Positions 24,556-32,881 of a stretch of 38,572 bases of DNA are shown here, in pieces. The translations under genes and the position numbers were made by a program. Location: positions 1-38,572 of the forward strand of contig CALQFT020000013.1 in assembly GCA_943329925.2 (NCBI GenBank), read 5' to 3'. Source of the stretch: Opitutus sp. GAS368 (lineage in GTDB: Bacteria > Verrucomicrobiota > Verrucomicrobiia > Chthoniobacterales > Chthoniobacteraceae). The notes beneath the pieces are model-generated. The model was given only the letters and a program-made list of their open reading frames with translations, had not been told where the DNA came from and ran no database searches. Each line of letters begins with the position of its first letter. The first letter of the stretch is position 1.

Positions 24556-24583
24556 CCGTGGCGCGCTGGGTGGACGCCTCGCT

Positions 24584-26053
24584 TTACCAGGTGTAATGCA
24601 CCGTGTACGTGACCACGGTTTCACCCTCCGCAGGGACCGGCACCACGCACTCCACGGTGTGGCTGTCCAACGGCTGAAACTCCTGACTCTTCGCGGTTAA
24701 CTTCCAATTGGCCGTCCGCACCAAGTGTTCTACTACGCGGATCTCGACTGCGTTTTTTCCTTGGTTACGCAGTCTGATTTCAAAGCTCTCATCCATCATC
24801 TTTCGGGCATTATCCAATTGGAAGTCCGTCCGTTTGCGCTCCCCGACCAGATCAAACGCGTTGCCCAGCTTCACTTGGACCTTTTCGTTGCGCGGCGTGT
24901 GATCCAGTCGGTCTTCCCCCACGAATTCCAACTGCTCACCATCCTTGCGATAGACGCGCAACACCCCGGCAGGCAGCGCAATTCCGAGCTTTGACGCTTC
25001 GGAATTCGTGAACTCCAGGCGCGACTCCACCTTCTTGGAGGGGGACGCTCCCCAATTGCTCTCGATGATGATCTGGCCAAAAAACTGCGCCCCAAGCAGC
25101 GGGTCGTATAAGTAAGTTCGCTTTGTGGGGATTCCGGCTGCGCGCGCAAATTCCACTTGTTTGGTTTCCTGATCCCGCAAGGTGGTTGGGCGCGGGAGGG
25201 TGTAGAGGTGGAAATCGTCGAAGGTTTTCTCTGAAACTTCGGGTAAAGAATCACTCTTGGCGCGGGCCATCATGGCCAGCATTTGGGGAGCGCCAGGCGG
25301 CGGCTCCGCGCGGTGTACGTCTCCCGCGAGCAGCTTGATGTGGGCGCTGTCAAACTGTTTGCCAGAGTGGTTGTTCATGGTCACCCAACCGTTCATGTCG
25401 GCGAGTTCTCCGGTTTCGGGCAGCACCAAATTGTAGCTGGCGCTCCACTCCAGCCCTTGGGTGAGATACGCCAGTTCCGCCTGTAAACTGGCGGCCTCGG
25501 GGCTTTGAATTTTCCAACTCAACACCGGCTTGAGCAGCACCCCCTCGTCTTTGACCGCTGGGAACAGGGGCCGTCCAGGCAGCTCAAACACGATCTTGCC
25601 GTCCACCTCGATCATCGGTTCGACGGATTGCCCTCCGGGAACATACCCGCTGCGGATGATTTTCCCCTCCACGACACGATCTGCTTTTTGCGCCTCGTGG
25701 ACCAGAAAGCTCAGCACCTGCCCCTCGTAGCGATCCAGCAATGTGAGCTGATTCACCGGGTCGTTTTGGTAGTTTTGTTCCAAAATCGAAAGCGGAACCT
25801 TACCCGACGGATCTCTCAGAATGACGGTACTAGGGTCCAAGCTGGCCGTTGCCCCGGAGTAACGGATGCTGTTTTCACCGGCCTTGAGTTCCAGCGGGAC
25901 AGAGTCGCGCACAACGGCGAATCGGCCGTTGTAAATCGTGAGCCCAGGATGGGCCAAACCCGAGATGGTTAGCATCGCAAAACCGGCCATCGCGGCGGCC
26001 ACACGCGCCGGACGGCAGAGGCACAGGGACAAAAAACGGGAAGAGTGGTTCAT
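24584..26053 (-). CDS. Exported DUF4139-family protein
   Basis: Secreted or periplasmic protein of 489 residues. The N-terminus has a long positively charged lead (RFLSLCLCRPARVAAAMAGF) and a hydrophobic core ending near 'ISGLAHP', a plausible Sec signal. The middle and C-terminus match DUF4139 proteins: 'ELAYLTQGLEWSASYNLVL', 'GWVTMNNHSGKQFDSAHIKLLAGDV', 'RTYLYDPLLG', 'EVRVVEHLVRTANWKL' and a closing 'VVTYTVHYTW'. The family has no firm biochemical role. It lies 71 bases downstream of the ManA-type gene on the same strand, and converges with the CobW gene 28 bases away. Confidence 0.75.
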   Translation of the reverse strand: MNHSSRFLSLCLCRPARVAAAMAGFAMLTISGLAHPGLTIYNGRFAVVRDSVPLELKAGENSIRYSGATASLDPSTVILRDPSGKVPLSILEQNYQNDPVNQLTLLDRYEGQVLSFLVHEAQKADRVVEGKIIRSGYVPGGQSVEPMIEVDGKIVFELPGRPLFPAVKDEGVLLKPVLSWKIQSPEAASLQAELAYLTQGLEWSASYNLVLPETGELADMNGWVTMNNHSGKQFDSAHIKLLAGDVHRAEPPPGAPQMLAMMARAKSDSLPEVSEKTFDDFHLYTLPRPTTLRDQETKQVEFARAAGIPTKRTYLYDPLLGAQFFGQIIIESNWGASPSKKVESRLEFTNSEASKLGIALPAGVLRVYRKDGEQLEFVGEDRLDHTPRNEKVQVKLGNAFDLVGERKRTDFQLDNARKMMDESFEIRLRNQGKNAVEIRVVEHLVRTANWKLTAKSQEFQPLDSHTVECVVPVPAEGETVVTYTVHYTW

Positions 26054-26124
26054 GGGAGTGGTCGATTATACGCTCCCCAACTATCCGCCAACTCTGCGGG
26101 TTCTCAACCGCATTTTGTGCAGTT

Positions 26125-27072
26125 TTAGCAACTGCAGTCAGGAAGGCTGACTCGTAACAGGGCCGCACCTTCCGTTTGGGGAACAAACTCCACCGCCCCC
26201 GCCTCCACCGGTAGGACAAACCAATCGCCTTTCACCGCCCGGTGCGCCCCCACCTGAACCTCTCCCTCCACCACCATGAACAGTGGACCCGTCTCCCCTA
26301 CGACATTGCGGCTTTCCTTTAAATCGAGCCACTCCACGCCAAAAAAATCACAGCCAAATGCAGCCTTCTGCAAGGGGGGGGCCAACGAGGGCTCGTGGTC
26401 GCTAAAATCAATGCATGCCAGCGATTCGGAGATGTGCAAAGGCCGCGCCTGCCCATCCAATCCCACTCGATTCCAATCAAAAATACGGTAGGTTGTGTCG
26501 CTGTTTTGTTGCACTTCCGCAATCAGGCACCCGGCTCCTATTGCATGGCAGCGCCCCACCGGCACGTAAATGGAATCCCCCTTCGCCACTGGAATCCGGT
26601 GCAGCAGCGCCTCCACTTCGCCCGTTGCGAGTGCCTGTTCCAGCGCCGCCCGATCCACTCCCTTACGAAAGCCCGCGTACACTGCCGCACCTGGCTCCGC
26701 TTCAAGAATGTACCACCACTCATTTTTAGGCTCCGTACCGCTCTCTCCCGCCTCCAGTCCGGAGGGATGCACCTGCACGGAGAGCGTTTCCCGAGCATCC
26801 AGCAGTTTAATTAACAGAGGAAATCGCTCGGATTGCCCTGCGTTTTTCCCGAAAACTGCCGCCCGGTGTCCCTTCCAAAGCGAGTGCAAGGTGGCCTCTG
26901 CGTAAGCGCCTGCGCATGCTGCACTTTGCGCTTCTGGACGGTCCACCATCTCCCACGCTTCCCCAACGATCGCTCCTGCTCGTAGGCGGCGCCCGTAGTG
27001 CTCCTGAAGCGCCCGACCGCCCCAAGGCCGTTCTTGATAAATGGGGGCAAAGACTATCGGTTGATTGAGCAT
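26125..27072 (-). CDS. manA: Class I mannose-6-phosphate isomerase (ManA type)
   Basis: Zinc-dependent cupin isomerase of 315 residues interconverting mannose 6-phosphate and fructose 6-phosphate. Visible landmarks are YQERPWGGRAL at the N-terminus, PLLIKLLDARETLSVQVHP (zinc-ligand region with Gln and His), KNEWWYILEAEPGA (Glu ligand) and VPVGRCHAIGAGCLIAEVQQNSDTTYRIFDWNR (His ligand plus family signature). It resembles the short YvyI/Bacillus-type enzymes. The ATG at 27072 was chosen over an in-frame TTG at 27099. It diverges from the zinc dehydrogenase at 27208, which hints at a shared sugar-metabolism theme. Confidence 0.9.
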   Translation of the reverse strand: MLNQPIVFAPIYQERPWGGRALQEHYGRRLRAGAIVGEAWEMVDRPEAQSAACAGAYAEATLHSLWKGHRAAVFGKNAGQSERFPLLIKLLDARETLSVQVHPSGLEAGESGTEPKNEWWYILEAEPGAAVYAGFRKGVDRAALEQALATGEVEALLHRIPVAKGDSIYVPVGRCHAIGAGCLIAEVQQNSDTTYRIFDWNRVGLDGQARPLHISESLACIDFSDHEPSLAPPLQKAAFGCDFFGVEWLDLKESRNVVGETGPLFMVVEGEVQVGAHRAVKGDWFVLPVEAGAVEFVPQTEGAALLRVSLPDCSC

Positions 27073-27207
27073 GGGTTCCAGTTGCGCTTGGGATGGCAAA
27101 CTAAAATCATCATCGCAATTCGCTATTCATAGTCACAATCTTTTCCTCGTGTTTGCCGTTTTTTCCTCCGATTTAGCGGCCCGATTTTGCATAAACAATT
27201 CCATTAG
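27073..27207. promoter_or_regulatory. Divergent promoter region between manA and the zinc dehydrogenase
   Basis: AT-rich 135-base gap between two divergent genes, so it must hold starts for both transcripts. No convincing -35/-10 pair or operator palindrome could be identified by eye. Confidence 0.35.
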
Positions 27208-28239
27208 ATGAAAGCCCTCGTTCTCTCCCAATACCGCCAACTCGAATTACAGGATCTGCCCCAACCCAGCCCCGCTTCTGACGAAGTCTTGATTCAAGTT
27301 CGCGCCTGTGGCATCTGCGGCAGCGATGTACACGGCTATGACGGTAGCACGGGCCGCCGCATCCCTCCTCTGGTCATGGGCCATGAGGCCGCCGGGGTTA
27401 TTGCCGCCCTTGGTAGTGGTGTAAAGGACTTCGCCCTTGGCGACAGGGTGACCTTCGACTCCACCATTTCCTGCGGGCAGTGCCATTTTTGCAAACGTGG
27501 CCAGATCAATTTGTGTGATGCCCGGCAGGTGCTGGGCGTCTCCTGTGGCGACTATCGCCGGGCGGGGGCCTTCGCGGAATTTGTGACGGTGCCCGCACGG
27601 GTGCTTTACCGTTTACCGGAGGGGCTTGCGTTTGAGAAGGCCGCGATGATCGAGGCTATTTCCGTTGCAGTCCATGCCGTGCATCTGACTCCTGTGGAAC
27701 TTAACGACACCGCAGTGGTCGTTGGCGTCGGCATGATTGGCCTGCTGACCCTCCAAGCCGCCAAACTTGCCGGTTGCCGCAAGATCATCGCCGTGGACGT
27801 TGACGAAGGGCGTCTTCGCATCGCCTTAAGCCTCGGAGCGACCCATTCTATTCTCGCCAAGGAGCAGGATGTCCCCGCCTTGGTGCGCCAATGGACAGAC
27901 GGTCGGGGCGCCGATGTTGCCTTCGAATGCGTGGGCACCAGTGTCACCGTTCAGTCAGCGATAGAAAGCACACGCAAAGGCGGCACCGTGACCCTTGTGG
28001 GTAACATCGCCCCGCGTATTGAGCTTCCATTGCAATCCGTGGTGACCCGGCAAATCCGGCTCCAAGGCTCTTGCGCGTCCGGCGGGGAAATTCCTGCGTG
28101 CATCGAACTGCTCGCGGCCGGCCTAATTCAGGTCGAGCCCATGCTCAGCGCCTTTGCTCCTCTGGAGGAAGGTCCACTCTGGTTTGAGCGCCTTTACTCG
28201 CATGAAGCGGGCCTTATGAAAGTCGTTCTCCACCCCTAA
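27208..28239 (+). CDS. Zinc-dependent medium-chain alcohol/polyol dehydrogenase
   Basis: MDR-family dehydrogenase of 343 residues. Catalytic zinc: C37 in CGICGSDVHGY and H59-E60 in MGHEAAGV. Structural zinc cysteines: C89, C92, C95 and C103. The Rossmann motif is VGVGMIGLLTLQAAKLAG. It is most like sorbitol, galactitol-1-phosphate or threonine dehydrogenase-type enzymes that oxidise a sugar alcohol with NAD. It is followed 14 bases later by an SDR gene, so the pair could act in successive steps on a sugar acid or polyol. Substrate not determinable. Confidence 0.88.
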   Translation: MKALVLSQYRQLELQDLPQPSPASDEVLIQVRACGICGSDVHGYDGSTGRRIPPLVMGHEAAGVIAALGSGVKDFALGDRVTFDSTISCGQCHFCKRGQINLCDARQVLGVSCGDYRRAGAFAEFVTVPARVLYRLPEGLAFEKAAMIEAISVAVHAVHLTPVELNDTAVVVGVGMIGLLTLQAAKLAGCRKIIAVDVDEGRLRIALSLGATHSILAKEQDVPALVRQWTDGRGADVAFECVGTSVTVQSAIESTRKGGTVTLVGNIAPRIELPLQSVVTRQIRLQGSCASGGEIPACIELLAAGLIQVEPMLSAFAPLEEGPLWFERLYSHEAGLMKVVLHP

Positions 28240-28253
28240 CCTGCTCTTTATAT

Positions 28254-29033
28254 ATGCAATTTTTCGACTTATCCGGCCGGGTGGCGCTCATCACCGGCAC
28301 CAGCCGCGGTCTCGGGCAGTACTTCGCACGCGCCCTCGCCCTCGCCGGTGCGGACATCGCCATGACCAGCCGTAACGCGGATTCGCTGGCGCCGTTTCAG
28401 CGTGAAATCGAGGCGCTCGGGCGCCGCACCTTTGCCACCTCGCTGGATGTGCGCGATCACGGCTCCATTCAGGAAGCGGTCGCGCAAGTGGAGGCTGCAT
28501 TCGGAAAAATCGACATTCTGGTGAACAACGCGGGTTGCAATGTTCGCAAGCCCGCCATCGACGTGACTTGGGATGATTGGAACTTGGTTGTCGATACCAA
28601 CCTGCGTGGCACCTTTTTCACGGCCCAAGCGGTTGCCCAATCCATGATCCGCAACGGTTATGGTCGCATCATCAACATTGGCTCGGTCACCTGCGTGGCC
28701 GGTTATGCAGGCTTGGCGCCTTATGGAGCCAGCCGGGGCGGCGTCAAACAGCTTACCATGAGCCTCGCCGACGATTGGGGAAAACACGGGATCACCGTCA
28801 ATTGCCTCGCGCCAGGTTGGTTTCGCACCGATCAAAACAAGGTGTTGTACGAAAACGCCGAATGGCTCGCTTACCTCTGTGATCGAATTCCATTGAAGCG
28901 TCCCGGTGCGCCTAACGATCTGGATGCGCCGGTCATATTCCTGGCCTCAGAGGCCAGTCGTTATGTCACCGGTCAAACGCTGCTCGTGGATGGAGGCATC
29001 TCGACTGGAGCGACGAAGGCCACTCTCAGCTGA
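28254..29033 (+). CDS. SDR-family oxidoreductase with catalytic Lys replaced by Arg
   Basis: Classical short-chain dehydrogenase of 259 residues, closest in style to gluconate 5-dehydrogenase / 3-oxoacyl-ACP reductase-like proteins. The cofactor loop is TGTSRGLG (residues 15-22), NNAG is at 91-94, N116 is in VDTNLRGTF, S144 is in NIGSVTC, and the active-site Tyr is Y157. The fourth catalytic residue, normally Lys in YxxxK, is R161 (codon CGG, in YGASRGG). The rest is intact, including 'NCLAPGWFRT' and 'YVTGQTLLVDGG' near the end. It is likely co-transcribed with the zinc dehydrogenase upstream. It converges with the DUF6600-like gene 54 bases away. Confidence 0.88.
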   Translation: MQFFDLSGRVALITGTSRGLGQYFARALALAGADIAMTSRNADSLAPFQREIEALGRRTFATSLDVRDHGSIQEAVAQVEAAFGKIDILVNNAGCNVRKPAIDVTWDDWNLVVDTNLRGTFFTAQAVAQSMIRNGYGRIINIGSVTCVAGYAGLAPYGASRGGVKQLTMSLADDWGKHGITVNCLAPGWFRTDQNKVLYENAEWLAYLCDRIPLKRPGAPNDLDAPVIFLASEASRYVTGQTLLVDGGISTGATKATLS

Positions 29034-29087
29034 GGGGAGATTCTCTTAATCCGCGGCGCTCGGAAGTGAACTTCGGCGTGCCCAGCC

Positions 29088-30287
29088 CTAATGCGTGCTG
29101 GGCATGTCGCGCTTGGCGTCGAACGACTCGGCTGGGTGTGTCTCAGGAGACATTCCCGCAGATTCCTTCGCGATTTTTGCCAGAAGCAGCGTCCGCTCTT
29201 CCTCACGCAGCGGCTCCCAACCACTCAAAACCGCTACCTCTCTTATTACGGGCGCTTCTTTGGCCTCGGCTTCGAGCGCCGGCGCCGTTTTGCCCTCCAA
29301 CCAAACCACGGTGGAGACTTTCTTATCTTTCTCTTCTACTTCCCCAGTAAATCCCAACGCATCCGCACGGCGTGGGTCGGAAAGAAGTCCCCATTCTGGA
29401 GAGACCATCGTGACACGGTGCCCTTGAATCAGATCCTTGAACACCGCCGGGCCATCAGCCGACTCGCGCAACTGTTCCCTGAACTTTACCAGACTGCGTT
29501 CTTTCACCACGCGGATCACCGGTAATTCACCGCGTACACGCGCCGCCACCCAGTTGTAGGCGGGGCCGCCAACAAATATGGATTTCCCCAACTCCGAGAT
29601 GTTTGTGATGTTGACGGTGTGTAAAATGCAGGCGCCATTTTCCGAGGGGTCTATCAAAGCCGTGCTCAGATCCGCATCATCAAAATCCTTGATGGAACAA
29701 AACACGTAATTGTCGGGGCCGGTATTGTACTCGCGGTCTGCCCAAATGCCTATTCCAGTGGCGGGATTCCACTTGGCTTTGGGCGGAAGCGGAGCCCAGC
29801 CGATGGTTTCCGTCCCGTAGCGCCAACTGACCCAAGCGGCGGCCCATTCCAAGTCAGGTGCCCAACACCAGCCCTCTTCTTTGGCATGCACCCAGCGGCC
29901 GAAGTGGTACACAATTCCACCGAAGTCTTCGTTGCTCAGCCATGTCCAACCGTAGCGGGAGTAAGCCCAAGATCCGACCGTGTAGGGGGCCCACGTTTCT
30001 GCCACGTTTTTGGGCTTCCAGCACCGGCCATACTCACCCAAATCAAGCCATTCCCCGTAGGGAGAAAGGGCCTCCTTGAAGAAGCGGCGGGCCATTTCTT
30101 GCGGTTCGACCTTTAAAACCGGCTTAATGGGGGACGCCTGCCCGGTTTCGCTATCCACCATGGAACTCGGGGTGGAGGCTACTTTCTTCTGCGGTTTGGC
30201 CGCTGTTTTGGCGAAAGCGGAGCTCGCCAGTCCCACAAAAAGGGCGAGCGAGGCGAGGAGTGTGAATGATCTAAAGCGAGATCTCAT
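29088..30287 (-). CDS. Exported DUF6600-like protein
   Basis: Secreted protein of 399 residues. The start was placed at ATG 30287 because it begins a clean signal peptide (MRSRFRSFTLLASLALFVGL, then ASSAFA). The open frame continues 50 codons further upstream but through a tandem repeat array, so those codons are probably not translated. The mature part starts with a low-complexity Ala/Lys/Pro stretch. A Trp/Tyr/Gly-rich region follows (SPYGEWLDLGEYGRCWKP, SRYGWTWLSNEDFG, FGRWVHAKEEGWCWAPD, WRYGTETIGWAPLP), the pattern of DUF6600 proteins. The C-terminal third is charged. Function unknown; probably envelope-associated. Confidence 0.7.
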   Translation of the reverse strand: MRSRFRSFTLLASLALFVGLASSAFAKTAAKPQKKVASTPSSMVDSETGQASPIKPVLKVEPQEMARRFFKEALSPYGEWLDLGEYGRCWKPKNVAETWAPYTVGSWAYSRYGWTWLSNEDFGGIVYHFGRWVHAKEEGWCWAPDLEWAAAWVSWRYGTETIGWAPLPPKAKWNPATGIGIWADREYNTGPDNYVFCSIKDFDDADLSTALIDPSENGACILHTVNITNISELGKSIFVGGPAYNWVAARVRGELPVIRVVKERSLVKFREQLRESADGPAVFKDLIQGHRVTMVSPEWGLLSDPRRADALGFTGEVEEKDKKVSTVVWLEGKTAPALEAEAKEAPVIREVAVLSGWEPLREEERTLLLAKIAKESAGMSPETHPAESFDAKRDMPSTH

Positions 30288-30370
30288 GGGTACGAATCGG
30301 GTGCGGCTTCCCGAGTTGTCCCGGGTCGAATTGCTGCCTGCAAGGTGTTTTAAATTAAGGAGATAAGCGC

Positions 30371-30430
30371 CTGGAAGTGTATCTGAAAGTTTGTCTGGAA
30401 GTGTGTCTGGAAGTGTATCTGAAAAATGTA
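30371..30430. repeat. 12-bp tandem repeat array A
   Basis: Four to five copies of a 12-base unit, CTGGAAGTGTAT and variants (CTGAAAGTTTGT, CTGGAAGTGTGT, CTGGAAGTGTAT, CTGAAAAATGTA). It lies upstream of the DUF6600-like gene and, read on the minus strand, would extend that frame with a DTLP repeat. Confidence 0.85.
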
Positions 30431-30638
30431 AGGTCAACTGGGTGGCCGCAGATGCATCCCGTGAGGGTCTATTCCGTCCCAGCCGGCAAAAAAGATAAAG
30501 AAAGGGGGTATTCTAAGCAAGGTGAAGCAGGTTTCGGGCTAGAGGGGTTTATCACCTCAATTTTACTCATTTTCCTCAAACTTTTCCCCCCTTGAAATCC
30601 GTAGCAAACATTGAACTACCAACACCAAGGAGGACTCG

Positions 30639-31286
30639 ATGCAAACACCTAACAATCTTAGTTGCAATCCATGCCGCAATCCACGGCTATCCAAACTTAT
30701 TCCCCATTTAACACCCCATTTAACACCCCATTCGATACCTCATTCGATACCTCATGCACCAAACCTTAGTGCTGCGAAGCTGGCTATTGCGGCCGAAGCC
30801 CCTTCGCCGATGCGCCGGTGGACTCGTGTTTTGCGAAACTTTCTTTCGCTCGTGAGCCCCAAGCCCCTGGCCTTTGGCTCTGTACACACTTCCCACACTT
30901 CCCACACTTCCCTCTGTTGGGAGCTCCCTTCAGGCTTTGCCATTTCGCAGCCCGAACAAATTCAGTGCGCCGAGCATCGGTTGAATCATCGTCTGATTCT
31001 AGGGGCGGCTGGGTTGGTCGCCTTGGTCTTCCTTTCTAGCTGCGCCCATTGCCCAAAGTGTGGGCAGTGTGCCCAGGGGCAAAAAACGGCGGCGCCCGCT
31101 AAAGCCTCCGGCAAAGTGTCTTCGATGCACCACGGCCATGCGCATAAACATGGCTCCGGATACTTTGCGCCGGGAGACGGAGAGGGGCAGCCCGTTTCCC
31201 CGGCTGCTAGTCGGCCAAAGAGCGCCAAAGAGCGCCAAAGCCAAGCGGGCCAATTCAACCCAACCCGCTTCAACAAAGGAGGCTGA
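30639..31286 (+). CDS. Putative small lipoprotein with unusual long N-terminal region
   Basis: A frame of 215 residues with a strong ribosome site (AAGGAGGA six bases before ATG 30639). The only clear domain signal is a lipoprotein signal peptide at about residues 119-137 (LILGAAGLVALVFLSSC), with the lipobox Cys followed by AHCPKCGQC. The mature region is short, Gly/Ala/Ser-rich and has a His cluster (MHHGHAHKHG). A lipoprotein signal so far from the start would not work normally, so translation may begin at TTG 30981 (residue 115), or the long start may be non-functional. Residues 24-40 and 82-90 are encoded by tandem repeats. I do not recognise a family. The His/Cys content hints at metal binding. 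Confidence 0.5.
   Translation: MQTPNNLSCNPCRNPRLSKLIPHLTPHLTPHSIPHSIPHAPNLSAAKLAIAAEAPSPMRRWTRVLRNFLSLVSPKPLAFGSVHTSHTSHTSLCWELPSGFAISQPEQIQCAEHRLNHRLILGAAGLVALVFLSSCAHCPKCGQCAQGQKTAAPAKASGKVSSMHHGHAHKHGSGYFAPGDGEGQPVSPAASRPKSAKERQSQAGQFNPTRFNKGG
30702..30761. repeat. 12-bp tandem repeat array B
   Basis: Two copies of CCCCATTTAACA, then CCCCATTCGATA and CCTCATTCGATA, and a partial fifth unit. The array is in frame with the lipoprotein gene's upstream part and encodes an HLTPHLTPHSIPHSIP-type repeat. The unit differs from array A. Confidence 0.85.
30885..30911. repeat. 9-bp tandem repeat array C
   Basis: Three perfect copies of CACACTTCC, encoding His-Thr-Ser three times in the lipoprotein frame. 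Confidence 0.85.
31214..31240. repeat. 10-bp tandem repeat array D
   Basis: GCCAAAGAGC twice, then GCCAAAG. It lies in the 3' part of the lipoprotein gene. A 10-base unit would shift the frame if the copy number changed. Confidence 0.75.
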
Positions 31287-31360
31287 GACGGCTCCAAACC
31301 CGCTTGAGACCCCCATACGCAGAAGTTTTCGTTAGCCTCGTGAAGATTGCGCCCGTGGAC

Positions 31361-31387
31361 TTCGCGTGGAGTTCGCGTGGAGTTCGT
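31361..31387. repeat. 11-bp tandem repeat array E
   Basis: TTCGCGTGGAG twice, then TTCGTG. It lies 49 bases before the start of the dihydrolipoamide dehydrogenase gene, in its leader. Confidence 0.7.
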
Positions 31388-31435
31388 GCAAGGAGAGTTG
31401 ACCGTGTCCCGTCGTGCCGCCATGGTTCGGCGCGT

Positions 31436-32824
31436 ATGAACTACGACCTGATTGTCATAGGTGGCGGGCCGGCTGGCTATGTGGCGGCTATTCGAGCAGC
31501 ACAGCTTGGGAAAAAAGTGGCCTGCGTGGAAAAAGAGCGCGCTGGTGGCACCTGTCTGAACTGGGGCTGCATTCCGACGAAGTCTTTGCTGCGCAACGCC
31601 GAACTGTATCACATCTTTGCTCACCGAGCAGCTGAGTTTGGGATTAAGGCAGATAATGTCTCCTACGACTGGACTAAGATCGTGGGCCGTTCGCGCGATG
31701 TCTCGGACAAAAATGCGGGTGGAATCGAGTTTCTCTTCAAAAAGAACAAGATCGACTACATCAAGGGGGAGGCTTCTTTGGACAAAGCCGGCTCGGTGAC
31801 GGTGAAGGCCGCCGACGGAGCGGTTCAGACGCTTGCTACTGCCAAAATTTTGGTCGCCACGGGGTGCCTTCCTCGGCCGATGCCCGGATTCGGGTTCAAT
31901 GGCAAGACGGTCATCTCCAGCAAGGAGGCGATGATTTTACCCCAGCAGCCCAAGAGCCTCATTGTCATTGGCGCGGGGGCGATCGGGGTGGAGTTTGCGT
32001 ATTTTTACAACGCATTCGGCACCAAGGTGACGGTGGTGGAGATGCTGCCGAATTTGTTGCCCGTGGAGGATGTCGAAGTTTCCGTGGAGTTGGAGAAATC
32101 CTTTAAAAAGCAGGGGATTAAGGTGTTGACGTCGCACAAGACAGTCAAAACCGAGGCGGACGAACACGGTGTGAAAATTACGGTGGAGGATGTAAAGGGA
32201 GTGCGGCAGGAGCTGGAGGCTGAGGTGTGCTTGGTCGCGATTGGAGTGCAACCGTTGCATCCTGGTGGGACGCTGAAGCTAGCCTTGAATGAACGGGGCT
32301 ACATTCAGACCAGCGAGCGTTACGAGACAAATGTGCCGGGAGTGTACGCGGCGGGCGACATTATCGGGCCGCCATGGCTTGCGCATGTGGCTAGTTTTGA
32401 GGCAGTTCAAGCGGTGAATGGAATGTTTCAGGCAGGGTTCCCGCCGAAGAAGGTCGGGACTTTCCCAGGCTGCACATACTGCCAGCCTCAAGTGGCGAGC
32501 GTGGGGCTGACGGAACGGGCCGCGAAGGAAAAGGGCATCTCTTTCAAGGTGGGCAAGTTCCCCTATGCCGCGAGCGGTAAAGCGCGTGCGATTGGCGAAA
32601 TTGAGGGTTTTGTGAAGCTGATTCTGGGCGAACCTCATGGCGAAGTGCTCGGCGCGCACATTATCGGGTCGGAAGCCACCGAGTTGATCGCAGAGCTTGG
32701 TTTGGCCATTACTTTGGAGGCGACCATCGACGAAATAGAAGGCACCATCCACGCTCACCCCACGTTGAGTGAAATGATTCACGAAGCCACGGGGCAGGCC
32801 CATGGTCACGCCATACACCTGTAA
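31436..32824 (+). CDS. lpdA: Dihydrolipoamide dehydrogenase
   Basis: FAD-dependent E3 component of 2-oxo acid dehydrogenase complexes and glycine cleavage, 462 residues. The FAD-binding IVIGGGPAGYVAAIRAAQLG is at the N-terminus, and the redox-active disulfide is C40-C45 in GGTCLNWGCIPTK. The NAD loop is VIGAGAIGVEFAYFYNAFG, the second FAD motif is GVYAAGDIIG, and the C-terminal catalytic His-Glu is in HAHPTLSEMIHEA. ATG 31436 was chosen because it starts the family-typical sequence; an upstream in-frame start would add 44 unrelated residues. No E1/E2 genes are nearby. Confidence 0.95.
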   Translation: MNYDLIVIGGGPAGYVAAIRAAQLGKKVACVEKERAGGTCLNWGCIPTKSLLRNAELYHIFAHRAAEFGIKADNVSYDWTKIVGRSRDVSDKNAGGIEFLFKKNKIDYIKGEASLDKAGSVTVKAADGAVQTLATAKILVATGCLPRPMPGFGFNGKTVISSKEAMILPQQPKSLIVIGAGAIGVEFAYFYNAFGTKVTVVEMLPNLLPVEDVEVSVELEKSFKKQGIKVLTSHKTVKTEADEHGVKITVEDVKGVRQELEAEVCLVAIGVQPLHPGGTLKLALNERGYIQTSERYETNVPGVYAAGDIIGPPWLAHVASFEAVQAVNGMFQAGFPPKKVGTFPGCTYCQPQVASVGLTERAAKEKGISFKVGKFPYAASGKARAIGEIEGFVKLILGEPHGEVLGAHIIGSEATELIAELGLAITLEATIDEIEGTIHAHPTLSEMIHEATGQAHGHAIHL

Positions 32825-32881
32825 GTTTCTCACTATCAATCTAAAGCAGACCTAACTTATTCCCAATACACCCCATAAGCC

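Noticed and set aside
30986-31624. 212-codon minus-strand frame over the lipoprotein and lpdA start
   Set aside because: Crosses the start of lpdA and has no domain-like sequence.
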